A stretch of DNA of 33,054 nucleotides from Zygnema cylindricum. Lineage: Eukaryota > Streptophyta > Zygnematophyceae > Zygnematales > Zygnemataceae. Below the pieces are notes generated by a model. The model was given only the letters and a program-made list of their open reading frames with translations, searched no databases and was not told the DNA's origin. The stretch spans positions 1 to 33,054 of the forward strand of contig JBBHKE010002918.1 of assembly GCA_037447655.1 (NCBI GenBank). The letters are read 5' to 3'. Both the position numbers and the translations under genes were made by a program. Below, in pieces: positions 18,173-27,320 of the stretch. Each line of letters begins with the position of its first letter. Positions within the stretch are counted from its first letter, which is position 1.

Positions 18173-18919
18173 CTAGTCACTTTTAAATTTTAATCCACAG
18201 TTTTCTCTGCAATAAATCAACTTAGGGGAAGGCACTGGTTTTGTCATCATGTCTGCAATCATTTCTCTTTTAGTTTTATGAACCAGTTTAATAATTTTAT
18301 TTTCAACCTTCTCTCTGACAAAGCTTTGTCTAATATCCATATACTAAGCTTTGAAGTGATGTTTTGGATTAGCTGCAATAGAGATAGCAGCTTGATTTTC
18401 ACAAAAAACATTTTCAGTTTTAGACTTCATGAATCCAAGTTCTTCAAGAAGAGATTTAACCCACATTAATTCTTTGGTGGTAGCTCAGGAAGCCATGTAT
18501 TCAGCCTCTATAGTGGACTGAGCAACTACTTTTTGTTGCTTCCTACTCCAACAACATGCACCGGATCAAATTTGCAACACATATCGAGTCCTACACCGCC
18601 TTAAAGGCACATCTCCATAACTAGCATCACTCCAGGTGGTGATGTCAGTGTGCTCCCCTCCCAAATGCAACCATAATTCCCTTGTCCCCACGAGATATCT
18701 CATCACCCTTTTGGCAACCTCATAGTCTCTCTTTCTTGGTTCATTTAGACTTCTACTAAGGACACCTACAGCTGAAGCTATATCCAGACGGGTACAGTTT
18801 ATAAAAAAAATTAAACTGCCTACAATCTGCCAATAAGGGATATTTTCTATAAATTTTCTTTCTATCTCATCCATCTCATCATTAATGATCAATATTCCTC
18901 TCTCTTCACTCCCCTCAAA
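18173..18919 (-). pseudogene. RNase H and RT C-terminus of copia C
   Basis: On the minus strand from the gap: FEGSEERGILIINDEMDEIERKF is followed by the NCTRLDIASAVGVLSRSL block and WSDASYGDVPLRRC (open 18919-18566). The frame then breaks, and the remnants AKHMDIRLSFV-like and MMTKPVPS-like lead to TAG at 18175-18173. RNase H would remove the RNA strand during reverse transcription. D carries the same segment at 22285-21536 with different mutations, so C and D are separate copies here. Confidence 0.8.
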
Positions 18920-18929
18920 NNNNNNNNNN
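18920..18929. other. Assembly gap (10 N)
   Basis: Ten N join element C to a sequence nearly identical to 24242 onward. A round number of N is a conventional scaffold gap of unknown size. Confidence 0.98.
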
Positions 18930-19641
18930 ATCATCAAAGGTCTCATCATCTTCAAAAGTAATACCCTCCACTATTCCATTTTTCTTCATTTTCTTTAATC
19001 TATCTAGATGCACAAGCCCGAACCTTTTATGCCAAAGCATCATCTCACTAGCACACGAGTAGAGAACACTATTTTCATTGCAAAGAACAATTCTGAACAT
19101 TCCTTGACTGCCCTTCTCAGCTATGAAATAAACCTCATTATCAAAGCTTGCAGTGAAGATTCCTTTCCTAGTTCCTGTTTCAAACTCTTTTTCATCTAGG
19201 ACAGCTGTTGTGACTAGGTTCTTGCTAAGCTGTGGAATGTAAAGAACGTCTGACAGTGTTACAATTTAGGCATTTCCATCAACTAGAACCTTCAGGTCAA
19301 CAGTTCCAACAAGACTTGTGGTATCTACTTTACCATCTCCGTACTCTATCTCAATTGTTAAGATCTTTCTCAATTTAGTGAACCACCGCTTATCTTTGCA
19401 CATATGCATTGAAGCCCCTGAGTCTATGATCCACCCATCGTCGGGTGGATCCCCCTTACCTCCGAAAACACACTTATGTCTCCGTGGAATGTCGACATGT
19501 TTTTCAGTGTTTTTCGGATTAAGAAGAAGCTCCTCAAGCTCCTCTTCTGGTTCAGTTTTTTTCTTTCACTTCCTCATCATGAACTTGAGTCAGGAAAGCC
19601 TTTTTCTTTCCTCCATCCCTTGAGGTTTTTTGACCATCTTT
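18930..19641 (-). pseudogene. Protease and integrase N-terminus, C/D family (duplicate copy)
   Basis: On the minus strand WIIDSGASMHMC, with the catalytic Asp codon at 19424-19422, is intact, followed by a stop near 19269 (TAA in the FSDV region) and further protease sequence. MLWHKRFGLVHLDRLKKMKK and the start of the zinc-binding Cys pair follow in one open frame (19100-18930), cut by the gap. In the D copy the same place has one extra T, which breaks this frame. Confidence 0.75.
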
Positions 19642-20655
19642 CAGTCGAAGATCTGCAAGTTTGACACAATATGCCATATAGTGTCCCGGTTTCTTGCAGA
19701 AGTGATATAATCCTCCTCGAGAAGTTCCTCTCCCCTATCTATCAAATCTATCACCTCTTTGTCCTCTTCCACCAAAGTTTTGATAGGGATCTTTCCCTCT
19801 CTCCTCATCACGCTTGCGCCAATCAGCTCCTGCACACAATGCTTGAACACTTGGACTCCCTCTCCCAAGCTCTATGGTGCTTTCTTTCACTAAAATCATT
19901 CCCACTGTGTCATCCCAATTCTAGTTGCTATCTCCTATGCCCTGCAATCGGTTAATGATATTCTCATACTCTTCAGGTAGTTTCATCATTAATGTGTTCA
20001 CTCTTTGTCTCTCAGACCATGGGTTACCTGCACTCTCTAACTCTCCAAATAATGCTCCTAAATCATTGCAATAATTATTCATACTTCCTCCTTTATAACT
20101 ATAAGCTGCAATCTTTTTTTTCGCCAACTGTTGTTGTTGCAATGATCCACTTTTATATTTTGTTAACTAGTGATATCAAATCTGAGATGAAGATTTGACA
20201 TGCATAAGGGGAATGGCAATGCCCTTTGCTACACTTTTAAGAATTAAGAGCTTAGCAACCTTGTCCTTGTAGTTCCACTTTTCATACTCTGATCTTTCAG
20301 TCTGAAACCTTCTCGCCGTTGCTGGTGGTACTGCTGCTGGTATCGCCTTCGGCAATGGTGTCACTTGAGTTGCAACTCCTCCCTTTTCTCCTTCCATGAC
20401 AATCTCCTCTCCTTCCTCAACTTCATCATCGGTGATGGTGGCAGTTGTTCTACTAACTGTAGAGGCAGAGGTGCCAAAAAACGTGTCCTCCAAACCCAGG
20501 TGGAGGTGGGCATCAAATTTGTCCAGACACTATGCCGCATAGATGCTTCTCAAATAGTTCTCCCTCCATCATCATTTCCCAATACAAAAGTTTGATCCAT
20601 CAAATATGGGCACCCTAGAGGGTGGGCCCATAACCTGAAATTTTGTGGTCTCCAT
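19642..20655 (-). pseudogene. Gag, C/D family (duplicate copy)
   Basis: The start ATG at 20655-20653 lies inside L2, 20 nt before its end, then TTKFQVMGPPSRVPIFDGS. Blocks NYKDKVAKLLILKSVAKGIA (20493-20176) and NNYCNDLGALFGELESAGNPW with MMKLPEEYENIINRLQG (20142-19921) are recognisable Gag helices, separated by stops. The zinc knuckle near 19711-19670 reads YHFCKKPGHYMAYC, with the first Cys replaced by Tyr. The protein is not expected to be made. Confidence 0.75.
20621..20635 (-). other. Primer-binding site next to L2
   Basis: The plus strand reads GGTGGGCCCATAACC, identical to the anticodon-arm segment of plant initiator tRNA-Met as I recall it, so the minus-strand element RNA is complementary to that tRNA over 15 bases. 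It directly abuts the LTR. Confidence 0.65.
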
Positions 20656-21091
20656 TGACCCACAGAATGAGCAGCCTATGTAAAGCCTCTAGGATAATAT
20701 TTGCCCCTTTCACTTTCCCACTGAATAAGTGCCGCCCAGGCACACAAATATTCTGATTACCCTCACCCTTGTGAGGAGAAGACTCCCTTGAGTCAAACGT
20801 AAAAAGAATCACTGAATTTGCTCCCCTGAGTAGTAAGTTATGGTTGGTCAAAGATGACCTTTATAGTTACAAGCTCTCTTACAGAGATGTACCTAAATAT
20901 CACTAAGTCTTGGTCTGCGTACTCACGACTACCTACTACTAAACCTTACTCTAATAGGAACACTATATAGTACAAGAAGGTCCAATAGGAGATGTATTTA
21001 TTGTACGGCCATTATACGACATGTTCTACAAGGTGACACGTGTCAAATCGGGAGCCATGGTTCCTCCTCCCATCTTCTCCGGTATCAAATA

Positions 21092-21105
21092 ACGTGGCGC
21101 CACGT
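21092..21105. promoter_or_regulatory. Palindrome ACGTGGCGCCACGT in L2
   Basis: A perfect 14-base palindrome, the same as in the 5' LTR of A and in L3 (26405-26418). Confidence 0.5.
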
Positions 21106-21306
21106 GGCACCGCGTGACGCTATCTCCAAATGACGCCAAAAGCTCACTTCGCGTGGCGGCTACAATGCCGGTCGTCCGATCAAAACATATTTTACACGGT
21201 TCAGATTCGCGTACATGCATGAATTGCTCCTTTTGGTTAGTCTGCTGTTAATTAGCTGTTGCGTTAATGTTTATATATGTTTAAAACCCATCACGTGTAT
21301 CGCTTC

Positions 21307-21388
21307 GCTAACGCCTAAATGGCTAAGGTGTATGTCTATTCAGTATTCTACAGACCCAGGTTCAAATTTGGACTCAGGCAACACTTTA
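21307..21388 (+). promoter_or_regulatory. Antisense tRNA-like module in L2
   Basis: TAACGCCTAAATGGCTAAGG (21309) is A-box-like and GGTTCAAATTT (21359-21369) B-box-like. The terminator is reduced to TTT. It is more decayed than the L1 copy. Confidence 0.5.
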
Positions 21389-21522
21389 GTAAAATATCCT
21401 CTACTTCAATATCTGCCACTTACTAAATATGGCGGCTGCCATGGCGTGCCTTTGATCCTCACTCTCTTTCTTTAAAGTTAAACTAAAATAGAGAAGTGAC
21501 TATTAATTACCTCTTTTGAACA

Positions 21523-21534
21523 CCCCTCTTAATT
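21523..21534 (-). other. Polypurine tract of D
   Basis: The minus strand reads AATTAAGAGGGG directly before the LTR start TGTTCAAAAGAGG. Confidence 0.75.
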
Positions 21535-21535
21535 C

Positions 21536-22285
21536 CTAGTCACTTTTTATTTTAAAACCATAGTTTTCTCTGCAATAAATCAACGTACGGGAAGGCACTG
21601 GTTTTGTCATCATGTCTGCAATCATTTCTCTATCACTTTAATGAACCAGTTTAATAATTTTATTTTCAACCTTCTTTTTGACAAAGCTTAGTCTAATATC
21701 CATATGCTTAGCTTTGAAGTGATGTTTCGAATTAGCTGCAATAGAGATAGCATCTTGATTATCACAAAAAATATTTTGAGTTCTAGACTTCATGAACCCA
21801 AGTTCTTCAAGAAGAGATTTAACCCACATTAATTCTTTGGTGGCAGCACAGGAAGCCATGTATTCAGCCTCTATAATGGACTGAGCAACTACTTTTTGTT
21901 GCTTGCTACTCTAACAACATGCATCGGATCCAATTTGCAACACATATCCAGTCGTACACCGCCTTAAAGGCACATCTCGATAACTAGCATCACTCCAGGT
22001 GGTGATGTCAGTGTTCTCCCCTCCCAAATGCAACCATAATTCCCTTGTCCCCACCAGATACCTCATCACCCTTTTGGCAGCCTCATAGTCTCTCTTTCTT
22101 GGTTCATTTAGACTTCTACTAAGGACACCTACAGCTGCAGCTATATCCGGACGGGTACAGTTCATAAAATAAATTAAACTGCCTACAATCTGCCGATAAG
22201 GGATATTTTCCATAAATTTTATTTCTATCTCATCCATCTCATCATTAATGATCAATATTCCTCTCTCTTCACTCCCCTCAAACAC
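21536..22285 (-). pseudogene. RNase H and RT C-terminus of copia D
   Basis: Open minus-strand frame 22285-21911 with IPYRQIVGSLIYFMNCTRPD, RKRDYEAAKRVMRYLVGTRE and WSDASYRDVPLRRCTTGYV. After a stop (Trp position near 21911), a second open piece 21859-21638 gives MASCAATKELMWVKSLLEEL and KAKHMDIRLSFVKKKVE. MMTKPVPS, YCRENYGFK and TAG at 21538-21536 end the polyprotein. It has fewer breaks than A or B, so D is a younger or better kept copy. Confidence 0.85.
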
Positions 22286-23430
22286 TTTCTTCTAATCCAT
22301 AAGAGTAGTACATCCGTTTGCCTTTTCCATCTGAAATTTTTCTAGCATATTACCGATTGCTTCTTTTTGGGTGAGTCGTATAATTCTATTCCCTTTATCT
22401 CTCTGTATCTGAATTCCCAAAATATACTTTGCTTCGCCGAGATCTTTCATATCAAAACTGCTTCTAAGATCGCGTTTTAGTTTGTTAATTTTATCTAAGG
22501 ACTTGCTTAAGACCAACAAATCATCCACATAAATAGCAATAAATATCACTCCATTCTCATCCTCAAATAAATATATAGAGTGATCTGAACTAATTCTGAT
22601 ATACCCCAAACCTGTCAAAAATTTGTCTATCTTTATATTCTATTGTCGCGGGGCTTACTTAAGCCCATAGAGTGATTTTATTAGTTTACAAACCTTGCTT
22701 TCTTCCCCACTTTCCACGAATCCTTCTGGTTGCCTCATTTAAATTTCTTCTTCCAACTCTCTGTGCAAAAAGGTCGTTTTAATATCCATCTGGTGTATTT
22801 CCATATCGTGCGTTGCGGCTATACTTAAAAGGATTCTAACAGAAGGAAATCTGACTACAGGTGCTAAGGTTTCTTCGTAGTCTATCCCCTCTTTCTGAGT
22901 ATAACCTTTTGCAACTAACCTAGCTTTGTACCTCTCAATGGTATTATCGGGGTTTAATTTAAGTTTAAAAACCCACTTACATCCGATCGGTTTGCGGTCC
23001 GGTGGACAATCTACCAGCTCCCATGTATTGGCTTCCGTGATAAAGGCCATTTCTTCATTTATAGCTGTGATCCACCAGCTACTTTCTGGGGTGTTTATGG
23101 CCTCTAAGTATGTTTGAGGTTTATTTGGGTAAGACATCTTTGTGAGTTCGTTATTTACTTGTCTTTCTTGAAGTCGTTTACTACTTCTTCTTCCCCTTTC
23201 AAACTCGGAAGCCTGTATGGAAGGCATCCTAGGGTTTCGTTTAGGAAGTTTTTCAGCTCCCCTATCTTCTAATTCCGGTGTCTCATCAAAATCCTCATCG
23301 GTTTCCACGTCGTATTGTGGCGTTGCCTCGGATGTTGTCCTTTCCTCCTCCTTTGGTAGATCTGCAGATTTTCCTTTTTCTCTATCTTCCTTCTCTTCAT
23401 TTTCAAAGTCAAAGTCAAAAAACTGATCCG
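22286..23430 (-). pseudogene. Linker and reverse transcriptase of copia D
   Basis: The minus-strand frame open from 23674 to 22739 carries the acidic linker (KGKSADLPKEEERTTSEATP region) and then NTWELVDCPPDRKPIGCKWV, RYKARLVAKGYTQKEGIDYE and MDIKTTFLHRELEEEI, the fingers of copia RT. A stop at about 22739 follows. The next open frame 22618-22292 contains IAIYVDDLLVLSKS with intact catalytic YVDD (22531-22520) and DLGEAKYILGIQIQRDKG. The catalytic core is preserved, but stops between the pieces prevent a full product. Confidence 0.85.
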
Positions 23431-24283
23431 TTTCAAATCTGATTTTGACTTCCTTATTATATTTGAATGGATCAATGGACTTCACTTCATTCATCACCAC
23501 TATGTGTTTCACCAAAATTATATCTCTCTTTTTCAATTCATACACCCGGTATCCTTTTGTGCTCTCATCATATCCTACAAGATATCCTAGTTTCCCTCTT
23601 CCCTCTAACTTCCATTTAGTCTTATCAAAATCCTGGCTATAAACTTGACTTCCAAACACTCTCAAACTAGACAAATTAGGCTTTCTTCCTGTCCACCTCT
23701 CATACGGAGTTTCCTCCTTATTTGCTGAAGTTATAACTCTATTTTAGATGAAGTTAGCATAGTTCATACACTCAGCCCAAAACCGCAGCCCTATCCTATT
23801 GTCATTTAACATACTTCTAAACATATCTCCTAAAGTTCTATTCACTCTTTCCGCAACTCCATTTTGTTCCGGATTACAGGGAACAATTTTCTCATGATGA
23901 ATTCCTTCTTCTTTAAGATATTCTTCAAATTCCTTTGAGGTGTATTCTTTCCCATTATCACTTCTTATCTCTTTAATTTAGGTTTCATGTAGCTTTTCAC
24001 TCTATACTTTATACTCTTTGAAACATCTTAATACCTCTGACTTATGTCTGAGAAAGTATACCTTGGTGTATCTAGACCAATCATCTGTGATAGTTAACAT
24101 CCATCTCCTCCCCCCATGTGAAGCATACCTAGCAGGTCCCCAAACATCAGTGTGAACTAGATCTAATACTTTCTCTCTCCTAAATGTGGTTACCTTTTGA
24201 AATGGAAGTATATGAATCTTCCCTTGGGCACATCCACTACAATCATCAAAGGTCTCATCATCCTCAAAAGTAATACCCTCCAC
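23431..24283 (-). pseudogene. Integrase of copia D, catalytic triad visible
   Basis: The minus strand 24283-24002 is open: DDCSGCAQGKIHILPFQK (both zinc Cys present) and HTDVWGP with the first catalytic Asp, then TITDDWSRYTKVYFLRHKSE. A stop near 23978 (Gln or Pro position) precedes RSDNGKEYTS with the second Asp, and PEQNGVAERVNRTLGD with the Glu. WAECMNYANFI leads to a further stop. The C-terminal region from 23674 (LRVFGSQVYSQDFDKTKWKL, GYDESTKGYRVYELKKRDI) is open and continues into the linker. Confidence 0.85.
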
Positions 24284-24953
24284 TATTCCATTTTTTCTTC
24301 ATTTTCTTTAATCTATCTAGATGCACAAGCCCGAACCTTTTATGCCAAAGCATCATCTCACTAGCACACGAGTAGAGAACACTATTTTCATTGCAAAGAA
24401 CAATTCTGAACATTCCTTGACTGCCCTTCTCAGCTATGAAATAAACCTCATTATCAAAGCTTGCAGTGAAGATTCCTTTCCTAGTTCCTGTTTCAAACTC
24501 TTTTTCATCTAGGACAGCTGTTGTGACTAGGTTCTTGCTAAGCTGTGGAATGTAAAGAACGTCTGACAGTGTTACAATTTAGGCATTTCCATCAACTAGA
24601 ACCTTCAGGTCAACAGTTCCAACAAGACTTGTGGTATCTACTTTACCATCTCCGTACTCTATCTCAATTGTTAAGATCTTTCTCAATTTAGTGAACCACC
24701 GCTTATCTTTGCACATATGCATTGAAGCCCCTGAGTCTATGATCCACCCATCGTCGGGTGGATCCCCCTTACCTCCGAAAACACACTTATGTCTCCGTGG
24801 AATGTCGACATGTTTTTCAGTGTTTTTCGGATTAAGAAGAAGCTCCTCAAGCTCCTCTTCTGGTTCAGTTTTTTTCTTTCACTCCCTCATCATGAACTTG
24901 AGTCAGGAAAGCCTTTTTCTTTCCTCCATCCCTTGAGGTTTTTTGACCATCTT
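24284..24953 (-). pseudogene. Protease and integrase N-terminus of copia D
   Basis: The minus strand reads WIIDSGASMHMC with the catalytic Asp codon at 24737-24735, then RKILTIEIEYGDGKVDTTS-like sequence and a TAA in the strand motif near 24581. Protease remnants then lead to MLWHKRFGLVHLDRLKKMK at 24413-24300. One extra T in the run near 24291-24296 shifts the frame relative to the copy at 18990. Confidence 0.75.
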
Positions 24954-25968
24954 TCAGTCGAAGATCTGCAAGTTTGACACAATATGCCATATAGTGTCCC
25001 GGTTTCTTGCAGAAGTGATATAATCCTCCTCGAGAAGTTCCTCTCCCCTATCTATCAAATCTATCACCTCTTTGTCCTCTTCCACCAAAGTTTTGATAGG
25101 GATCTTTCCCTCTCTCCTCATCACGCTTGCGCCAATCAGCTCCTGCACACAATGCTTGAACACTTGGACTCCCTCTCCCAAGCTCTATGGTGCTTTCTTT
25201 CACTAAAATCATTCCCACTGTGTCATCCCAATTCTAGTTGCTATCTCCTATGCCCTGCAATCGGTTAATGATATTCTCATACTCTTCAGGTAGTTTCATC
25301 ATTAATGTGTTCACTCTTTGTCTCTCAGACCATGGGTTACCTGCACTCTCTAACTCTCCAAATAATGCTCCTAAATCATTGCAATAATTATTCATACTTC
25401 CTCCTTTATAACTATAAGCTGCAATCTTTTTTTTCGCCAACTGTTGTTGTTGCAATGATCCACTTTTATATTTTGTTAACTAGTGATATCAAATCTGAGA
25501 TGAAGATTTGACATGCATAAGGGGAATGGCAATGCCCTTTGCTACACTTTTAAGAATTAAGAGCTTAGCAACCTTGTCCTTGTAGTTCCACTTTTCATAC
25601 TCTGATCTTTCAGTCTGAAACCTTCTCGCCGTTGCTGGTGGTACTGCTGCTGGTATCGCCTTCGGCAATGGTGTCACTTGAGTTGCAACTCCTCCCTTTT
25701 CTCCTTCCATGACAATCTCCTCTCCTTCCTCAACTTCATCATCGGTGATGGTGGCAGTTGTTCTACTAACTGTAGAGGCAGAGGTGCCAAAAAACGTGTC
25801 CTCCAAACCCAGGTGGAGGTGGGCATCAAATTTGTCCAGACACTATGCCGCATAGATGCTTCTCAAATAGTTCTCCCTCCATCATCATTTCCCAATACAA
25901 AAGTTTGATCCATCAAATATGGGCACCCTAGAGGGTGGGCCCATAACCTGAAATTTTGTGGTCTCCAT
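24954..25968 (-). pseudogene. Gag of copia D
   Basis: ATG at 25968-25966, inside L3 and 20 nt before its end, is followed by TTKFQVMGPPSRVPIFDGS. Open blocks at 25806-25489 and 25455-25234 carry Gag helices (NYKDKVAKLLILKSVAKGIA and NNYCNDLGALFGELESAGNPW), with stops between. The zinc knuckle near 25024-24983 is YHFCKKPGHYMAYC, lacking the first Cys. The frame crosses the primer-binding site, so Val-Met-Gly-Pro-Pro codons double as the priming site. Confidence 0.8.
25934..25948 (-). other. Primer-binding site of D, exact tRNA-iMet anticodon-arm match
   Basis: The minus strand reads GGTTATGGGCCCACC directly after the LTR terminus at 25949. Its complement GGTGGGCCCATAACC is the anticodon-arm segment of plant initiator tRNA-Met from memory (15 of 15). 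Animal tRNA-iMet would mismatch near the end of this stretch. Confidence 0.7.
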
Positions 25969-26835
25969 TGACCCACAGAATGAGCAGCCTATGTAAAGCC
26001 TCTAGGATAATATTTGCCCCTTTCACTTTCCCACTGAATAAGTGCCGCCCAGGCACACAAATATTCTGATTACCCTCACCCTTGTGAGGAGAAGACTCCC
26101 TTGAGTCAAACGTAAAAAGAATCACTGAATTTGCTCCCCTGAGTAGTAAGTTATGGTTGGTCAAAGATGACCTTTATAGTTACAAGCTCTCTTACAGAGA
26201 TGTACCTAAATATCACTAAGTCTTGGTCTGCGTACTCACGACTACCTACTACTAAACCTTAGTCTAAAAGGAACACTATATAGTACAAGAAGGTACAATA
26301 GGAGATGTATTTATTGTACTGCCATTATACGACATGTTCTAAAAGGTGACTCGTGTCAAATCGGGAGCCATGGTTCCTCCTCCCATCTTCTCCGGTATCA
26401 AATAACGTGGCGCCACGTGGCACCGCGTGACGCTATCTCCAAATGACGCCAAAAGCTCACTTCGCGTGGCGGCTACAATGTCGGTCGTCCGATCAAAACA
26501 TATTTTACACGGTTCAGATTCGCGTACATGCATGAATTGCTCATTTTGGTTAGTTTGCTGTTAATTAGTTGTTGCGTTAATGTTTTTATATCTTTAAAAC
26601 CGGTCACGTGTATCGCTTCGCTAACGCCTAAATGGCTAAGGTGTATGTCTATTTAGTATTCTACAGACCCAAGTTAAAATCTGGACTTAGGCAACATTTT
26701 AGTAAAATATCCTCTACTTAAAAATCTGCCATTTGCTAAATATGGCGGCAGCCATGGCGTGCCTTTGATCCTCACTCTCTTTCTTTAAAGTAAAACTAAA
26801 ATAGAGAAGTGACTATTAATTACCTCTTTTCAAAA
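25949..26835 (-). repeat. 5' LTR of D (L3)
   Basis: 887 bp. The outer terminus is degraded (TTTTGAAAAGAGG instead of TGTTCAAAAGAGG). Contains TATAAAGG (26171-26178, minus), the hairpin GACTCCCTTGAGTC (26094-26107), the palindrome ACGTGGCGCCACGT (26405-26418) and a decayed tRNA-like module (26622-26700; B box AGTTAAAATCT, TTTT at 26697-26700). Confidence 0.85.
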
Positions 26836-26840
26836 AATAT

Positions 26841-27320
26841 GATGATAACTCTAAGAGGTATAAAGTGTATGTATTTGATAAACAAAAAGTAGTTGTGTCA
26901 AAGAATATCATTATAAAAGATGAAGGAGAATTTGCTGAATATTTCACAATGACAGATAAACCGGTGGAAGAAAAACTGCAGGATTATGTCATCTTTAACA
27001 CAAAGAAGACCATTTGCTTTTAGTTTCCTCAGGAACAACCTATGGAGAGTGTGTCCACGGACCCTGAAGTCCCTCTTACGGCTCCCTCAGAGTCAGCTGC
27101 ACCAATTTCGGAGGACACACATCCCGCTCCACGAAAGACAAAAAACGCCAGGCATCCATCGATCTCACCCTCATAATTTTTGGGGGGGATGAGATCTAGC
27201 AGCCGTCTGCAACCTGGATCGCACTTTGATTTCTCTAACGCCTCGGAAAAGTCTGTGGCCATTCGAGAGGCCTTCTCATCACCGGAAAGAACTCACTAGA
27301 TCGAGGCAGCAAATGACAAA
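26841..27320 (+). pseudogene. Integrase tail and linker of copia E
   Basis: From 26841 the frame reads YDDNSKRYKVYVFDKQKVVV and TMTDKPVEEKLQDYVI, equivalent to the GYDE..KGYRVY integrase tail of A and D, up to a stop near 27020. The following linker is rich in Pro and Ser, with frameshifts, and leads into RT at 27321. F carries the same segment at 31858-32330. No separate function. Confidence 0.7.

Larger units (their letters stand above)
17273..18919 (-). mobile_element. Copia element C, 3' half up to the assembly gap
   Basis: A third copia family on the minus strand: 3' LTR 17273-18159, polypurine tract, RNase H and the end of RT up to 18919, then ten N. It is inserted in RNase H of chromovirus G. 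Compared with element D it stops at the equivalent of 22282, and the sequence after the gap resumes at the equivalent of 24242, so about 1.96 kb of integrase and RT is missing at the gap. C differs from D at roughly 6-8% of positions in the parts aligned by eye. Confidence 0.8.
18930..20635 (-). mobile_element. Near-duplicate of the 5' internal half of element D
   Basis: Matches 24242-25948 with only three differences seen: T/C at 18951, one T fewer in the run near 18990, and T/C at 19571. It contains the integrase N-terminus, protease and gag of the C/D family and joins L2 (20636-21522), which would serve as its 5' LTR. The near-identity continues into L2 to about 20945 and then drops. An assembly artefact is the likely cause; a real shared-LTR tandem is possible. 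Confidence 0.7.
20636..21522 (-). repeat. LTR L2 (3' LTR of D)
   Basis: 887 bp. From 20636 to about 20945 it is identical to L3; beyond that it differs at several percent (for example within 20949-21060). Contains TATAAAGG (20859-20866, minus), the hairpin GACTCCCTTGAGTC (20781-20794) and the palindrome ACGTGGCGCCACGT (21092-21105). Confidence 0.85.
20636..26835 (-). mobile_element. Copia LTR retrotransposon D, full length but decayed
   Basis: Minus-strand element: 5' LTR L3 25949-26835, internal 21523-25948, 3' LTR L2 20636-21522. Both LTRs are 887 bp. To the right, D abuts copia fragment E in mid-coding sequence, so D probably inserted into E. To the left, no E sequence and no target duplication appear, because L2 runs into the duplicated 5' half (18930-20635). 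Confidence 0.85.
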
